Of a DNA stretch of 64,000 bases, positions 16,291 to 25,102 are shown one piece after another. Below the pieces are notes generated by a model. It did no database searches. It was given only the letters and a program-made list of their open reading frames with translations, and was not told the origin of the DNA. The stretch is from DAOUVR01 sp034430535 (GTDB lineage Bacteria; Chloroflexota; Dehalococcoidia; E44-bin15): positions 62,001 through 126,000 of the forward strand of contig CAYUCL010000002.1 in the NCBI GenBank assembly GCA_964443325.1, read 5' to 3'. Numbering within the stretch: the stretch's first letter is position 1; every line of letters begins with the position of its first letter. The translations under genes and the position numbers were made by a program.

Positions 16291-17676
16291 TTGGAAAAGG
16301 GTCGCCGCACGGTCTTTGTCTGCCAGCAATGTGGTCGTGAGAGCATAAAATGGCTAGGGCGCTGCCCTGACTGCGAGGGCTGGAATACCTTTGTGGAGAC
16401 AGTAGTTCGTCCTCCAAGTAACCGTCGCAGTGCCTCTCATGCTCCATCGGTTGCCCCTCAAGAGCTCTCCCAGGTCTCCGGTGAGCAGACCACTCGCCTC
16501 ACTCTCTCCTTCGCTGAATGCAATCGCGTCCTGGGAGGAGGGATCGTGCCCGGTTCACTGGTGCTTATCGGCGGTGATCCGGGAATCGGAAAATCAACGC
16601 TCCTTCTTCAAGTGTCAGCCGCGGTCGCCCAAGGTGGTAGGAAGGTGTTCTATGTTACCGGCGAGGAGTCGCCTACGCAGGTAAAGCTGCGGGCGAATCG
16701 ACTGGGACTGGGAGGCGAGTGGCTATTCATACTGCCCGAGACGAACATGGAGGTCATCATGGAGCAGCTTGATGTAGCATCTCCTGACATGGTGATCATC
16801 GATTCCATTCAAACAGTCTACCTTGACCAGTTGGACTCGGCACCAGGCAGCGTGGGGCAAATCCGTGAGTGTACCATGAGGTTGATGCAGTGGGCAAAAA
16901 TCGCCAATGTCCCTGTTCTGCTTTCAGGGCATGTAACCAAGGATGGAGCCATCGCTGGTCCACGCGTCTTGGAGCACATCGTCGACGCTGTGCTCTATTT
17001 GGAGGGCGAGCAATTCAGTGCCTACAGGCTGCTTAGAAGTGTGAAGAACCGTTTCGGCTCCACCAACGAGGTGGGAATCTTCGAGATGAGAGGGAACGGT
17101 CTGGTGGAGGTGGCTAACCCATCAGAGGCTTTCCTCTCACAACGGCCTAAAGAAACGGTGGGCTCTGCTGTGGTGCCGACACTTGAGGGAAGCAGGCCCC
17201 TGCTGGTGGAAATCCAAGCTCTCACCAGCACCACCAGCTTCGGCTTTCCCCGACGCACCGCAAATGGAGTGGACTTCAATCGCCTCCTTCTAATCACCGC
17301 CGTGCTTACTAAGCGAGCCGGCCTCGCTCTGGGGAATCAGGATATCATGGTTAATGTGGCCGGCGGGCTCAGAGTGAATGAGCCTGCCGCCGACCTTGGC
17401 ACCGCCATAGCCATCGCTTCCAGCCTGCGTGGCGCCACCATTGACCCCAATCTGGTTGCCATCGGGGAACTGGGGCTCAGTGGTGAGCTGCGAGCGGTAC
17501 CTCATGTGGATAGGAGACTCAGCGAGGCGGCGAAATTGGGGTTCAAGCGCTGCATCGTCCCAAAGGTTACCAAGGAAATCGCCCCCCAACAAATGCAACT
17601 CATCGGCGCAGAATCGGTGAGAGAAGCTCTACGGAAGGCACTGGCTAAAGTTGAAGACAAAGCTGACTCAACTTAG
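16291..17676 (+). CDS. radA: DNA repair protein RadA (Sms)
   Basis: RecA-like ATPase that promotes branch migration during recombination. The 461-residue protein has the N-terminal C4 zinc finger (CQQC near residue 11, CPDC near 27), Walker A GGDPGIGKST near 94, the RadA-specific motif KNRFGSTNEVG near 251, and a C-terminal Lon-like domain (GLALGNQDIMVNVAGG near 346). The TTG at 16291 follows GAGAGGCAACC. The gene overlaps larE by 26 bases, so larE is probably translated from the same mRNA. Confidence 0.96.
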   Translation: MEKGRRTVFVCQQCGRESIKWLGRCPDCEGWNTFVETVVRPPSNRRSASHAPSVAPQELSQVSGEQTTRLTLSFAECNRVLGGGIVPGSLVLIGGDPGIGKSTLLLQVSAAVAQGGRKVFYVTGEESPTQVKLRANRLGLGGEWLFILPETNMEVIMEQLDVASPDMVIIDSIQTVYLDQLDSAPGSVGQIRECTMRLMQWAKIANVPVLLSGHVTKDGAIAGPRVLEHIVDAVLYLEGEQFSAYRLLRSVKNRFGSTNEVGIFEMRGNGLVEVANPSEAFLSQRPKETVGSAVVPTLEGSRPLLVEIQALTSTTSFGFPRRTANGVDFNRLLLITAVLTKRAGLALGNQDIMVNVAGGLRVNEPAADLGTAIAIASSLRGATIDPNLVAIGELGLSGELRAVPHVDRRLSEAAKLGFKRCIVPKVTKEIAPQQMQLIGAESVREALRKALAKVEDKADST

Positions 17677-18442
17677 GTCCTTACTTAACGGGCTGGGCTC
17701 AGTGGTCATTGCCTACTCTGGAGGCATCGACAGCACCCTGCTTGTTTCGTTTGCCAATGAAATCCTCGGCGAGGGGGCGCTGGCGGTTACCGCTTCCTCA
17801 CCCATTCACCCCGCTTCTGAGACCGCTCAGGCCGAGTCCCTGGCTCACTATATGGGGATTCGCCACATCACAATTGAGACCAGTGAGATGGACAACCCAT
17901 TGTTTATAGCTAATGGCCCGCAGCGCTGTTACTACTGCAAGCGAATGCTTTTCGAGCGATTGAAACGTATCGCTGACGAGGAGGGGTTATCCTTCGTAAT
18001 CGATGGCACAAATTACAATGATTTGCAAGACTATCGCCCGGGCATGAAGGCCGCCGAAGAGCTTGGGGTATTAAGCCCCCTTGCGAATGTCTGCCTCACC
18101 AAGGCAGACATTCGCTCTATTTCCCAAAGCAGGGGCCTTCCCAATTGGAACAAACCCTCCTTTCCCTGTCTCGCCACTCGCTTTCCATATGGCACTCCGA
18201 TCACATTAGAACTGTTAGCTCGCGTCGCCGACGCTGAGCAATCCCTTGCCAAGCTAGGGCTTACACAGTTTCGGGTGCGCCATCATGGCTCCATAGCTCG
18301 CATCGAGCTCAGCAACGGAGACACGGCTCTTTTCGCCGACGATAAAATACGGCTTCGGGCAGTGGAGGAGCTTCGTGCCCTGGGCTACAGTTATGTCACT
18401 CTTGACCTTGCGGGCTACCGCCCTAGGGGAAGAGCATCTTGA
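17651..18442 (+). CDS. larE: ATP-dependent sacrificial sulfur transferase LarE
   Basis: Supplies sulfur atoms to the pyridinium precursor of the nickel-pincer nucleotide used by lactate racemase and other LarA-family enzymes. The 263-residue protein has the PP-loop SGGIDSTLL near residue 22, the LarE segment RCYYCKRMLFERL near 95, and the conserved TNYNDLQDYRPG (about 119-130). The CxxC in RCYYCKR may mean a cluster-binding form of LarE rather than the self-sacrificing form, but I cannot settle that. It overlaps radA by 26 bases and shares TTGA with larC. The larA and larB genes are not in the window. Confidence 0.93.
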   Translation: MKTKLTQLRSLLNGLGSVVIAYSGGIDSTLLVSFANEILGEGALAVTASSPIHPASETAQAESLAHYMGIRHITIETSEMDNPLFIANGPQRCYYCKRMLFERLKRIADEEGLSFVIDGTNYNDLQDYRPGMKAAEELGVLSPLANVCLTKADIRSISQSRGLPNWNKPSFPCLATRFPYGTPITLELLARVADAEQSLAKLGLTQFRVRHHGSIARIELSNGDTALFADDKIRLRAVEELRALGYSYVTLDLAGYRPRGRAS

Positions 18443-19620
18443 AAATCGGCTATTTCGATTGTTACTCCGGGTTGAGCGGCGATATGATCCTTGGCGCCAT
18501 CCTGGATTGTGGTTTATCCCTTGACCTGCTTACTGCCGAGCTTGCCAAACTCCCCCTGCAGGGCTACCGAATATCTGCTCAGCCAGCGACACGTGGGGTC
18601 ATCACCGGAACCCAAGTAACGGTCGCATTAGAAAATAGCTCCAAGCAGCATCGCATTTTGAAAGACATCCTCAACCTGATCGAAAAGAGCACCCTGTCAG
18701 ACAATACGAAACACAAGAGCGCCCTTATCTTCAGTCGCCTCGCCGAAGCAGAGTCAAAGGTGCATCGTATTCCAGTAGATAAGGTTCATTTTCACGAGGT
18801 TGGGGCCGTCGATGCCATTGTTGATATAGTGGGGACAGTTATCGGGCTTGAGCTTTTGGGTATTGAGACCCTCTTTTCATCTCCTTTGCCAACGGGAAGC
18901 GGCACTGTTGAGACTGAGCACGGCATCATTCCCATTCCTGCACCTGCGACCTTAGAGCTAATCGCCTCATCGAAGGCACCTATTCGGCCTAGCGCCCCCC
19001 CTGACATGGGGGAACTGGTGACCCCCACCGGAGCGGCCATTGTCACTACCCTAGCTTCCTTTGACAGCCCGACATTCACACTTGAGCGCATCGGCTATGG
19101 TGTGGGAACACGGGAGACTGCAGCTATCCCCAACGTGCTACCTCTCTGGATTGGGCAAATGACTAAGAACGAGCGCCCACTTCTGCTTCTTGAGACTAAT
19201 ATCGATGACATGAGCTCGGAGCTCTATGGCTATGTCATGGAGCGCCTGTTCGATCGAGGTGCACTCGATGTTTGGTTCACCCCCATCCAGATGAAGAAGA
19301 ACCGCCCAGCGGTGATGCTTAGCGTGCTTTCTTCACCTGAAGCGGAAGGTCAGATGATAGAGACTATACTCCGTGAGACATCCACTCTGGGGGTTCGGGT
19401 GCAGCGGATGGAGCGCTATGAATGTGAGCGTGAGACGGTTCAGCTCGATACCAGCCTAGGCAGGGTTATGGTTAAGGTGAAGCGCTTTAATAGCAAAAGG
19501 ATTGGCCTGTCGCCTGAGTTTGAGGACTGCCGCCGCCTCGCTGAGGAGCACGATCTTCCCCTCCAGGATGTCTATCGAATCGTCACCGCAGAGGCCAGCG
19601 CCCAACTTCTTAAGGATTAA
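18439..19620 (+). CDS. larC: Nickel insertion protein LarC (uninterrupted form)
   Basis: CTP-dependent cyclometallase that inserts nickel into the pincer cofactor. The 393-residue protein has the family start MKIGYFDCYSGLSGDMILGA, the HFHEVGAVDAIVDIVG segment near residue 115, the TPTGAAI segment near 196 and the ETNIDDMS region near 255 that opens the C-terminal domain. In Lactobacillus plantarum larC is read as larC1 and larC2 by a programmed frameshift; here one continuous frame covers both domains. It starts by TTG overlapping larE and is the last gene of the radA operon. Confidence 0.93.
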   Translation: MKIGYFDCYSGLSGDMILGAILDCGLSLDLLTAELAKLPLQGYRISAQPATRGVITGTQVTVALENSSKQHRILKDILNLIEKSTLSDNTKHKSALIFSRLAEAESKVHRIPVDKVHFHEVGAVDAIVDIVGTVIGLELLGIETLFSSPLPTGSGTVETEHGIIPIPAPATLELIASSKAPIRPSAPPDMGELVTPTGAAIVTTLASFDSPTFTLERIGYGVGTRETAAIPNVLPLWIGQMTKNERPLLLLETNIDDMSSELYGYVMERLFDRGALDVWFTPIQMKKNRPAVMLSVLSSPEAEGQMIETILRETSTLGVRVQRMERYECERETVQLDTSLGRVMVKVKRFNSKRIGLSPEFEDCRRLAEEHDLPLQDVYRIVTAEASAQLLKD

Positions 19621-19943
19621 GAGCTCTTGGGTAGCTGCCCACTAACGAACCATAGAAAAGCGATGTGCCAAATGCCAATCGTGGTGAGCTTGTCGAACCG
19701 TTCGTGGTGAGCCTGTCGAACCATTCGTGGTGAGCACTTCGACCTCGCTCAGGACAGCCTTACCAAACCGTTCGTGGTGAGCTTGTCGAACCATGAACTA
19801 TTCTTCGAGTAGGAGGTAGACAGGTCGGGGCCTAAGGTCGGCCTCCGACAAGTCGGGGGGCCCTCTGTCCCACGGCATAGCATCGGGGTGAATAAAACAC
19901 ATCGGTTTTCGGAATAGAAATTGAGATGCTGCGCTAGAGAGCG
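19621..19943. repeat. Convergent intergenic region filled with repeat family 1
   Basis: No gene is seen between larC (+) and cimA (-). At 19679-19796 there are four direct-type units of GTGGTGAGCTTGTCGAACC and one inverted unit with CCTCGCTCAGGACAGCC. Just after larC, GGGTAGCTGCCCACTAACGA (from 19629) matches a segment near 16088. At 19818-19860 are G/C-rich inverted stretches. The cluster may act as a bidirectional terminator or mRNA 3' end. Confidence 0.7.
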
Positions 19944-21536
19944 CTATGCCCCTTCGGCATTCTTCAGCAGCCAGTACTCAAGGCTATCGGCCAGTGCCAG
20001 GTAGCTCGCCTCGATTATGTTGGTGGAGCTGCCCACCGTCCGCCACTCATATTCCCCATCGCTCGATTCAATGAGGACGCGTACCCGAGATTCCGTGCCT
20101 GCCGTTTCTTCTATCACGCGAACTTTGTAGTCAACCAGCCTCACCGGTGCCAATTGAGGATAGAACATCAGAAGCGCCTTACGCAGCGCGGCATCCAGAG
20201 CATTTACCGGGCCATTCCCCTCGGCGGCGGTATGAATTACATCGTTGCCCACCTTCACCTTGACTGTAGCTTCGGATAACAGCTCCTCCTCATTTAACAC
20301 AGTGGCAGGGCGTCGCCTTTTTTCCACCACCACCATGAAATCGACCAGCTCGAATGGAGAATGATATTCAGGCTGAGAGCGGTGGATGAGCAGTTCAAAG
20401 GATGCCTCAGCACCATCATACTGGAAGCCACGGCTCTCCATGGCCTTAACCTGTTCCAATATCGCCCGTGCCTGTTCGCCATGATGGGTCAGCTCCAATC
20501 CCCTCTCCTTGGCTTTCCGTACTATTACCCCCTTGCCTGATAGCTCAGACACCAATGTTCGCCATTCGTTCCCCACCGATTTGGGGTTGATATGGTGGTA
20601 GCTTTCCTCCCACTTCATCATAGCAGCGATATGGAGCCCAGCCTTATGGCTGAAGGCACTGGCCCCTACGTAGGGAAGGTGGCTATCAAGGGTCAGATTA
20701 GCCACCTCGCTTACAAAATGAGCGACCTCAGTCAGCCTGGCAAGCTGCTTGTAGGGGATACAATCGATGCCCATCTTTAGCTTCAGAGCAGGGATGACGG
20801 AGCACAGGTTAGCATTTCCACAGCGCTCCCCGTAGCCGTTGATTGTGCCCTGTACCTGCGTTGCTCCAGCCTGGACCGCAGCCAGGGTGTTGGCTACGGC
20901 AAGCTCTGCATCGTTATGGGCGTGGATACCCAGCTTGGCTCCAGTTGCTTTTCGGGCAGCCTTGACCGCAACAGTTACATCGGATGGCAATGCCCCCCCA
21001 TTTGTGTCACACAGAACAACACATTCGGCGCCCGCTTCCGCCGCAGCAGTGACCGTCTTTAGAGCGTATCTGGGATTCGATTTGTAACCATCGAAGAAGT
21101 GCTCCGCATCGAAGAAGACCCTTCTCCCCTTCGACCTTAGGTAGGCCACAGAATCGGCGATCATGCTCAGGTTTCCCTCTAAAGTAGTCTCCAGAACTTC
21201 GGTTACATGATGGTCCCAACTCTTGCCCACCAGTGTTATCACGCGTGTTCTGGCATCCAACATGGCACGAAGTGTGGGGTCTTTTTCAGCTTTTTCATCG
21301 GGCCTTCTGGTGCTGCCAAAGGCAACGAGTACAGCTTTGGAGAGAGCCATCTCAGAGGCCCTGGTGAAAAACTCCTCGTCCTTGGGGTTTGCCCCTGGCC
21401 ATCCCCCCTCGATAAAGTGTATGCCAAGCTCATCAAGCTTTCTCGCAATCTTGAGCTTGTCCTCGACGCTGAAGGATATGCCTTCGCGCCCCGCTCCATC
21501 GCGCAATGTGGTATCATAAAGCTGAACTCGTGTCAT
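19944..21536 (-). CDS. cimA: (R)-Citramalate synthase
   Basis: Condenses pyruvate with acetyl-CoA to citramalate, the first step of the threonine-independent route to 2-oxobutyrate and isoleucine. The 530-residue protein has the HMGL-type start YDTTLRDGAGREGISFS (7-23), the GIHAHNDAELAVANT segment (metal ligands HxHND) near 198 and the NGYGERCGNANL signature near 232, which is CimA-type rather than the NGVGERAGN of LeuA. The C-terminal LeuA-dimer regulatory domain is present, so feedback control by isoleucine is likely. It is the last gene of the branched-chain amino acid array. Confidence 0.95.
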   Translation of the reverse strand: MTRVQLYDTTLRDGAGREGISFSVEDKLKIARKLDELGIHFIEGGWPGANPKDEEFFTRASEMALSKAVLVAFGSTRRPDEKAEKDPTLRAMLDARTRVITLVGKSWDHHVTEVLETTLEGNLSMIADSVAYLRSKGRRVFFDAEHFFDGYKSNPRYALKTVTAAAEAGAECVVLCDTNGGALPSDVTVAVKAARKATGAKLGIHAHNDAELAVANTLAAVQAGATQVQGTINGYGERCGNANLCSVIPALKLKMGIDCIPYKQLARLTEVAHFVSEVANLTLDSHLPYVGASAFSHKAGLHIAAMMKWEESYHHINPKSVGNEWRTLVSELSGKGVIVRKAKERGLELTHHGEQARAILEQVKAMESRGFQYDGAEASFELLIHRSQPEYHSPFELVDFMVVVEKRRRPATVLNEEELLSEATVKVKVGNDVIHTAAEGNGPVNALDAALRKALLMFYPQLAPVRLVDYKVRVIEETAGTESRVRVLIESSDGEYEWRTVGSSTNIIEASYLALADSLEYWLLKNAEGA

Positions 21537-21569
21537 TCACTAGCTCCCCTTACGATATTGAACAACTGC

Positions 21570-22400
21570 TTAAATGCTAAAAGCTAGTTCATCAACTATG
21601 TACTTCCCCTTTGCTCTGCCGACCTCGCTGAAAATGCTAAGCACTTCGTCATAGGTATCGGGGTCATCTCCTACCACATTCCAAAACTCCCCTTGCAGCA
21701 GAACTTGGTTCTTCATATCTAGATGCCTATTGGCGAAACTCCATGCATAGTCTTTGCGGTATCCGTAGGGGTTGTATGCCATGGCGAAATACGTGTAAGT
21801 CTTGGTTGCCTTATTAGATAACGCCTGGATTGCTTGAATCGTCAAAAGCCTTTGCGTAACCTCCAGACACTGCCCTTTATTGGGTTGTGGCGACTTAATC
21901 TCGAAAAACCACTCACTGCCATCGTACCTTTGGAAATATAGATCTGCAATTGCAGGACGAGAGACATTTTCAGCGCCGTGAGTTGCCAAAACCTCCTCGA
22001 CTAGTTCTGGGAACAGCCTTTTCATGCCAATAGCATTGTTCTCTGCTACCAGTTCTTCGATCTTTCTTGCTGCTAACAATGGTATCATAACAGCAGGGTT
22101 ATTGAAATTACGCTCTGCCTTCTTGTGAATTTGCTTTGCGATAAGAAACGCGCACTCTTCAAAAGTTGTCCCCAAGCTGGTAGAGAAAGAACGCTCAAAA
22201 GAGCTAATCCGACGCACTTCAGCCGGCAGAATTGCCTCATGAAAAGGCTTAAGCGTCGCCCTCCTCGCCGAACTTTTCGGCGCCACTGTCCTTGACGTCT
22301 TAGTATTGCTCTCCTTTTTATGAGCATCTACAACACCTTTGATGAATCCCTCGAGATAACCTTTGATGGCAGCGCGAGTGCTTTCAGTCATCATTGTCAT
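21570..22400 (-). CDS. TdeIII-like type II restriction endonuclease
   Basis: A 276-residue protein matching the TdeIII restriction endonuclease family by its RISSFERSFSTSLGTTFE segment (about residues 65-82) and PHE-rich N-terminal half. A PD-(D/E)XK-like core can be read as D in PAIADLYFQRYDG followed by FFEIKSPQPNKGQ (EIK near 172). I recall the family as cutting GGNCC, but this was not verified and specificity could differ. The start ATG follows AAGGAAG and lies 2 bases after the methyltransferase gene, so the two are one operon. Confidence 0.85.
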   Translation of the reverse strand: MTMMTESTRAAIKGYLEGFIKGVVDAHKKESNTKTSRTVAPKSSARRATLKPFHEAILPAEVRRISSFERSFSTSLGTTFEECAFLIAKQIHKKAERNFNNPAVMIPLLAARKIEELVAENNAIGMKRLFPELVEEVLATHGAENVSRPAIADLYFQRYDGSEWFFEIKSPQPNKGQCLEVTQRLLTIQAIQALSNKATKTYTYFAMAYNPYGYRKDYAWSFANRHLDMKNQVLLQGEFWNVVGDDPDTYDEVLSIFSEVGRAKGKYIVDELAFSI

Positions 22401-22402
22401 AC

Positions 22403-23833
22403 TTACTTCCTTAATAAGATAATATATTCATATCTCAATCGGGCATACCCACCAAGAATAGGTCGCCGCAAAAGTTCTACCTCAGAAAAGGCCAGTTCGC
22501 TCGACCAAGCTACAATTTCCTTAGCAAAATTTGTCCTGAAGGTACCAACAACCACGTCTCCTAATAGCATGGCGGCATAGCAACCAGGCTTGAGAACACG
22601 CTGTATCTCCCTCAAGCTTTTTTTCATATCTGTTCGATAAAGTTTTATCTTTTCTTCTCTTCGTCCCTTTAAACCAAGCATGTGCTCCTTCAGTTCAGAC
22701 GTATCTATATCCAAGTAGTGTAGGAGATGCTCATCGTTCTTTATGTAGTCCAATGCGATGCTATACGGTGGAGAGGTGATGACACCATCCACTGATTCCG
22801 CCTGCAAAGGCAGATCCAAAGCAGTGCCGAAGATCACTTTAGTCGGGCAAGCCTCGATATGCCGGTCAATAAACACCCTATGACAACCGCTTAATGTATC
22901 GAGATACTCATTCAAGTCCCTGAGGAAAAATTGGTCAAACGTCATTGCTTTGTTTGTATCCTTAAGATAGGTATGGTCTGAAAGAGCATGCAAATAGCAA
23001 AGAAAGAGTACATTGCGCCATGCATCAGGTAATTCCTTCACAAATCCGTCTGGAAAATGCTGTTCCCACGCTTTGGACAACAGAAGGTATGTACTTTGAT
23101 TCAATTGCTCGTATCCTAAGAACCATTCCTCACGCACAACGGGTTTCTCTGAGAAGTAGCGGAAAATATCAAGAGGCTTCACCTTCGCTAGCTCCCTTTG
23201 GAAATCTGAGTAGGCTATATCAAGACTATCAACCTTAATTTGCGAAACCATACAAAGCGCAGGATTTATATCTATGCCCACACTAGGAATACCCAGAGTA
23301 GCACATTCTACCAAGGTAGTCCCTGAACCCACAAATGGGTCAAGTATCAAGCTATCCTGACCAACACCCATGAAGTTAATCAGTGACTTGATCATTTGTC
23401 CATGGTATTTTCCCTTATACGGATAAAACCAATGCGTCAAATACTGATTGCTGTGCCCAATCTGTCCTTTTCCTCGTACCCCTGATAGAAAGAAGTGGTC
23501 GCTCTTTTTACCATTCACTTCTTCAAAATAGGCGGCGCGCCGCCGAAGGAGGGACAAGTTATGCCCCAGACTTAAGAATTCCATCCTTGCAAGCAGAAGT
23601 TCGTATACTTGACTTACATCGTCAAATAATTTAAGGGTCTTGCGAGAATATTTACCATCAGTAACCCAAGTTATCGTATCAACAGTAGTTGCTAGTGGTT
23701 TAGCCAACTTCTTAGAAGCCTTACTATTCGTATCTACCATATCTTTTTGTTGCAGTTCAGTTTCAGTAACTAGCAGCCTAGGCTGTACTACACTTCCATT
23801 ATAATGCGGTTTTGGCTCTTTTAATTTAGACAT
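22403..23833 (-). CDS. DNA methyltransferase (N4-cytosine/N6-adenine type) of the TdeIII-like system
   Basis: Cognate modification enzyme. The motif order is that of beta-class DNA methyltransferases with motif I after the N-terminal part: DPFVGSGTTLVECA (near residue 170) binds AdoMet, and ITSPPYSIALDYIKNDE (near 360) is motif IV. SPPY is most typical of N4-cytosine enzymes. The ATG at 23833 is preferred to the TTG at 23839 on spacing from GGTGAG. Its first codons overlap the end of leuB by eight bases, so it is translated from the leu mRNA. It precedes the nuclease gene, which favours modification before restriction. Confidence 0.88.
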   Translation of the reverse strand: MSKLKEPKPHYNGSVVQPRLLVTETELQQKDMVDTNSKASKKLAKPLATTVDTITWVTDGKYSRKTLKLFDDVSQVYELLLARMEFLSLGHNLSLLRRRAAYFEEVNGKKSDHFFLSGVRGKGQIGHSNQYLTHWFYPYKGKYHGQMIKSLINFMGVGQDSLILDPFVGSGTTLVECATLGIPSVGIDINPALCMVSQIKVDSLDIAYSDFQRELAKVKPLDIFRYFSEKPVVREEWFLGYEQLNQSTYLLLSKAWEQHFPDGFVKELPDAWRNVLFLCYLHALSDHTYLKDTNKAMTFDQFFLRDLNEYLDTLSGCHRVFIDRHIEACPTKVIFGTALDLPLQAESVDGVITSPPYSIALDYIKNDEHLLHYLDIDTSELKEHMLGLKGRREEKIKLYRTDMKKSLREIQRVLKPGCYAAMLLGDVVVGTFRTNFAKEIVAWSSELAFSEVELLRRPILGGYARLRYEYIILLRK

Positions 23834-24929
23834 GCTCAATACTCACCATGTGCATTATTAAATCACCCATCTCCCTGGTGCCTACCTTGGTCTTGCCTTC
23901 GTCCATTATATCATAGGTGCGGTAGCCCTTTTCCAAAACAACGTTAACCGCATTTTCCACCGCTTCTGCTTCCCGTACCAGTGCCAGTGAATAGCGCAAC
24001 ATCATAGCAAGCGACATGATGGTGGCAATTGGGTTGACCATGTTCTGCCCCGCCCTGCTCGGGGCACTGCCATGAATCGGCTCATACAAACCAAAGGTCC
24101 GCTCGCCATTCATAGGTATCCCCGCCAGGCTCGCCGAGGGCAACATGCCCATAGAACCAGCGAGCATAGAAGCTTCATCGGTCAGGATGTCGCCGAACAT
24201 GTTCTCAGTTACGATGACATCAAGATCGGCGGGGCGCTGGATGAACCTCATAGCGCAGGCATCGACCAGCATATGTTGCAACTCAATATCAGGATAATCT
24301 GAAGATAGCTCTATAGCCATTTGCCGCCATAACCGCGACGATTCCAGTACGTTAGCCTTATCTACTGATGCCAATTTTTTGCGCCGCGTTCTGGCAAGCT
24401 CAAAGCCAACTCTAAGAATGCGCTCGATCTCCTTTTCGGAGTATACAAGGCTATCGACCGCCTTTCGGCCTGCGGCGGTCTGCCACTGCTTTTTCGGTTT
24501 GCCGAAGTAAAGCCCGCCGGTAAGCTCTCGAACTACCATAAGGTCGACACCCTTAACCACCGCTGGCTTTAGGTTGGTCGAATCGACCAGCATGGGGAGC
24601 ACCTTCACCGGGCGCAGGTTGGCGAATAGCTTTAAGGCCTTTCTCAGGCCAAGAAGCCCGTCTTCTGGGCGTACCTTCGCCCTGGGGTCATCCCACTTGG
24701 GGCCACCAACCGCCGCCAGGAACACCGCATCGGCTTTCTTGCACTTGGCGAGCGTCTCCCGTGGCAGCGCTACACCGAACTCATCTATAGCCACTCCCCC
24801 AATAGGAGCATAATCCAGGTTAAAAGAATGCCCGAATTTTTTGCCCACTGCCTCAAGAACCTTGACCCCCTCAGTGGCTACTTCTGGACCGACTCCGTCG
24901 CCAGGAAGCACGGCGATATTGAATCTCAC
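23826..24929 (-). CDS. leuB: 3-Isopropylmalate dehydrogenase
   Basis: NAD-dependent oxidative decarboxylation of 3-isopropylmalate, third step of leucine synthesis; the same enzyme family acts on 3-methylmalate in the citramalate route. The 367-residue protein has AVLPGDGVGPEV (6-17), the substrate arginines in LLGLRKALKLFANLRPVK (near 92-109), the VVRELTGGLYFG loop (near 132) and MFGDILTDEASMLAGS (near 245). The start follows an AAGGAGGTC site. The C-terminus HV is overlapped by the methyltransferase start. Confidence 0.96.
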   Translation of the reverse strand: MRFNIAVLPGDGVGPEVATEGVKVLEAVGKKFGHSFNLDYAPIGGVAIDEFGVALPRETLAKCKKADAVFLAAVGGPKWDDPRAKVRPEDGLLGLRKALKLFANLRPVKVLPMLVDSTNLKPAVVKGVDLMVVRELTGGLYFGKPKKQWQTAAGRKAVDSLVYSEKEIERILRVGFELARTRRKKLASVDKANVLESSRLWRQMAIELSSDYPDIELQHMLVDACAMRFIQRPADLDVIVTENMFGDILTDEASMLAGSMGMLPSASLAGIPMNGERTFGLYEPIHGSAPSRAGQNMVNPIATIMSLAMMLRYSLALVREAEAVENAVNVVLEKGYRTYDIMDEGKTKVGTREMGDLIMHMVSIEHV

Positions 24930-24986
24930 TTAGACCTCCTTGCCTCTTTGTTTGAAAACACTTCCGTTCTTTTTCTCAGGTAGCTT

Positions 24987-25078
24987 GGTCGCCTAAGGCG
25001 ACCGACCCTGTCGGGCATCGGCTCCAACCACGCTTGGAGCCGATGCTCCAGGCCTGTCCTGAGCTTGTCGAAGGGCTA
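24987..25078. repeat. Palindrome cluster with one copy of repeat family 1
   Basis: Three dyads in 92 bases between leuD and leuB: GGTCGCC/GGCGACC (24987-25003), a perfect 13-pair stem (25015-25027 with 25034-25046, GCATCGGCTCCAA and complement), and a family 1 unit CCTGTCCTGAGCTTGTCGAA (25053-25072). No T run follows, so they look like REP-type elements inside the operon rather than a terminator. Confidence 0.7.
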
Positions 25079-25102
25079 CCCAGTATTCTGACGTTTCGTT
25101 CG

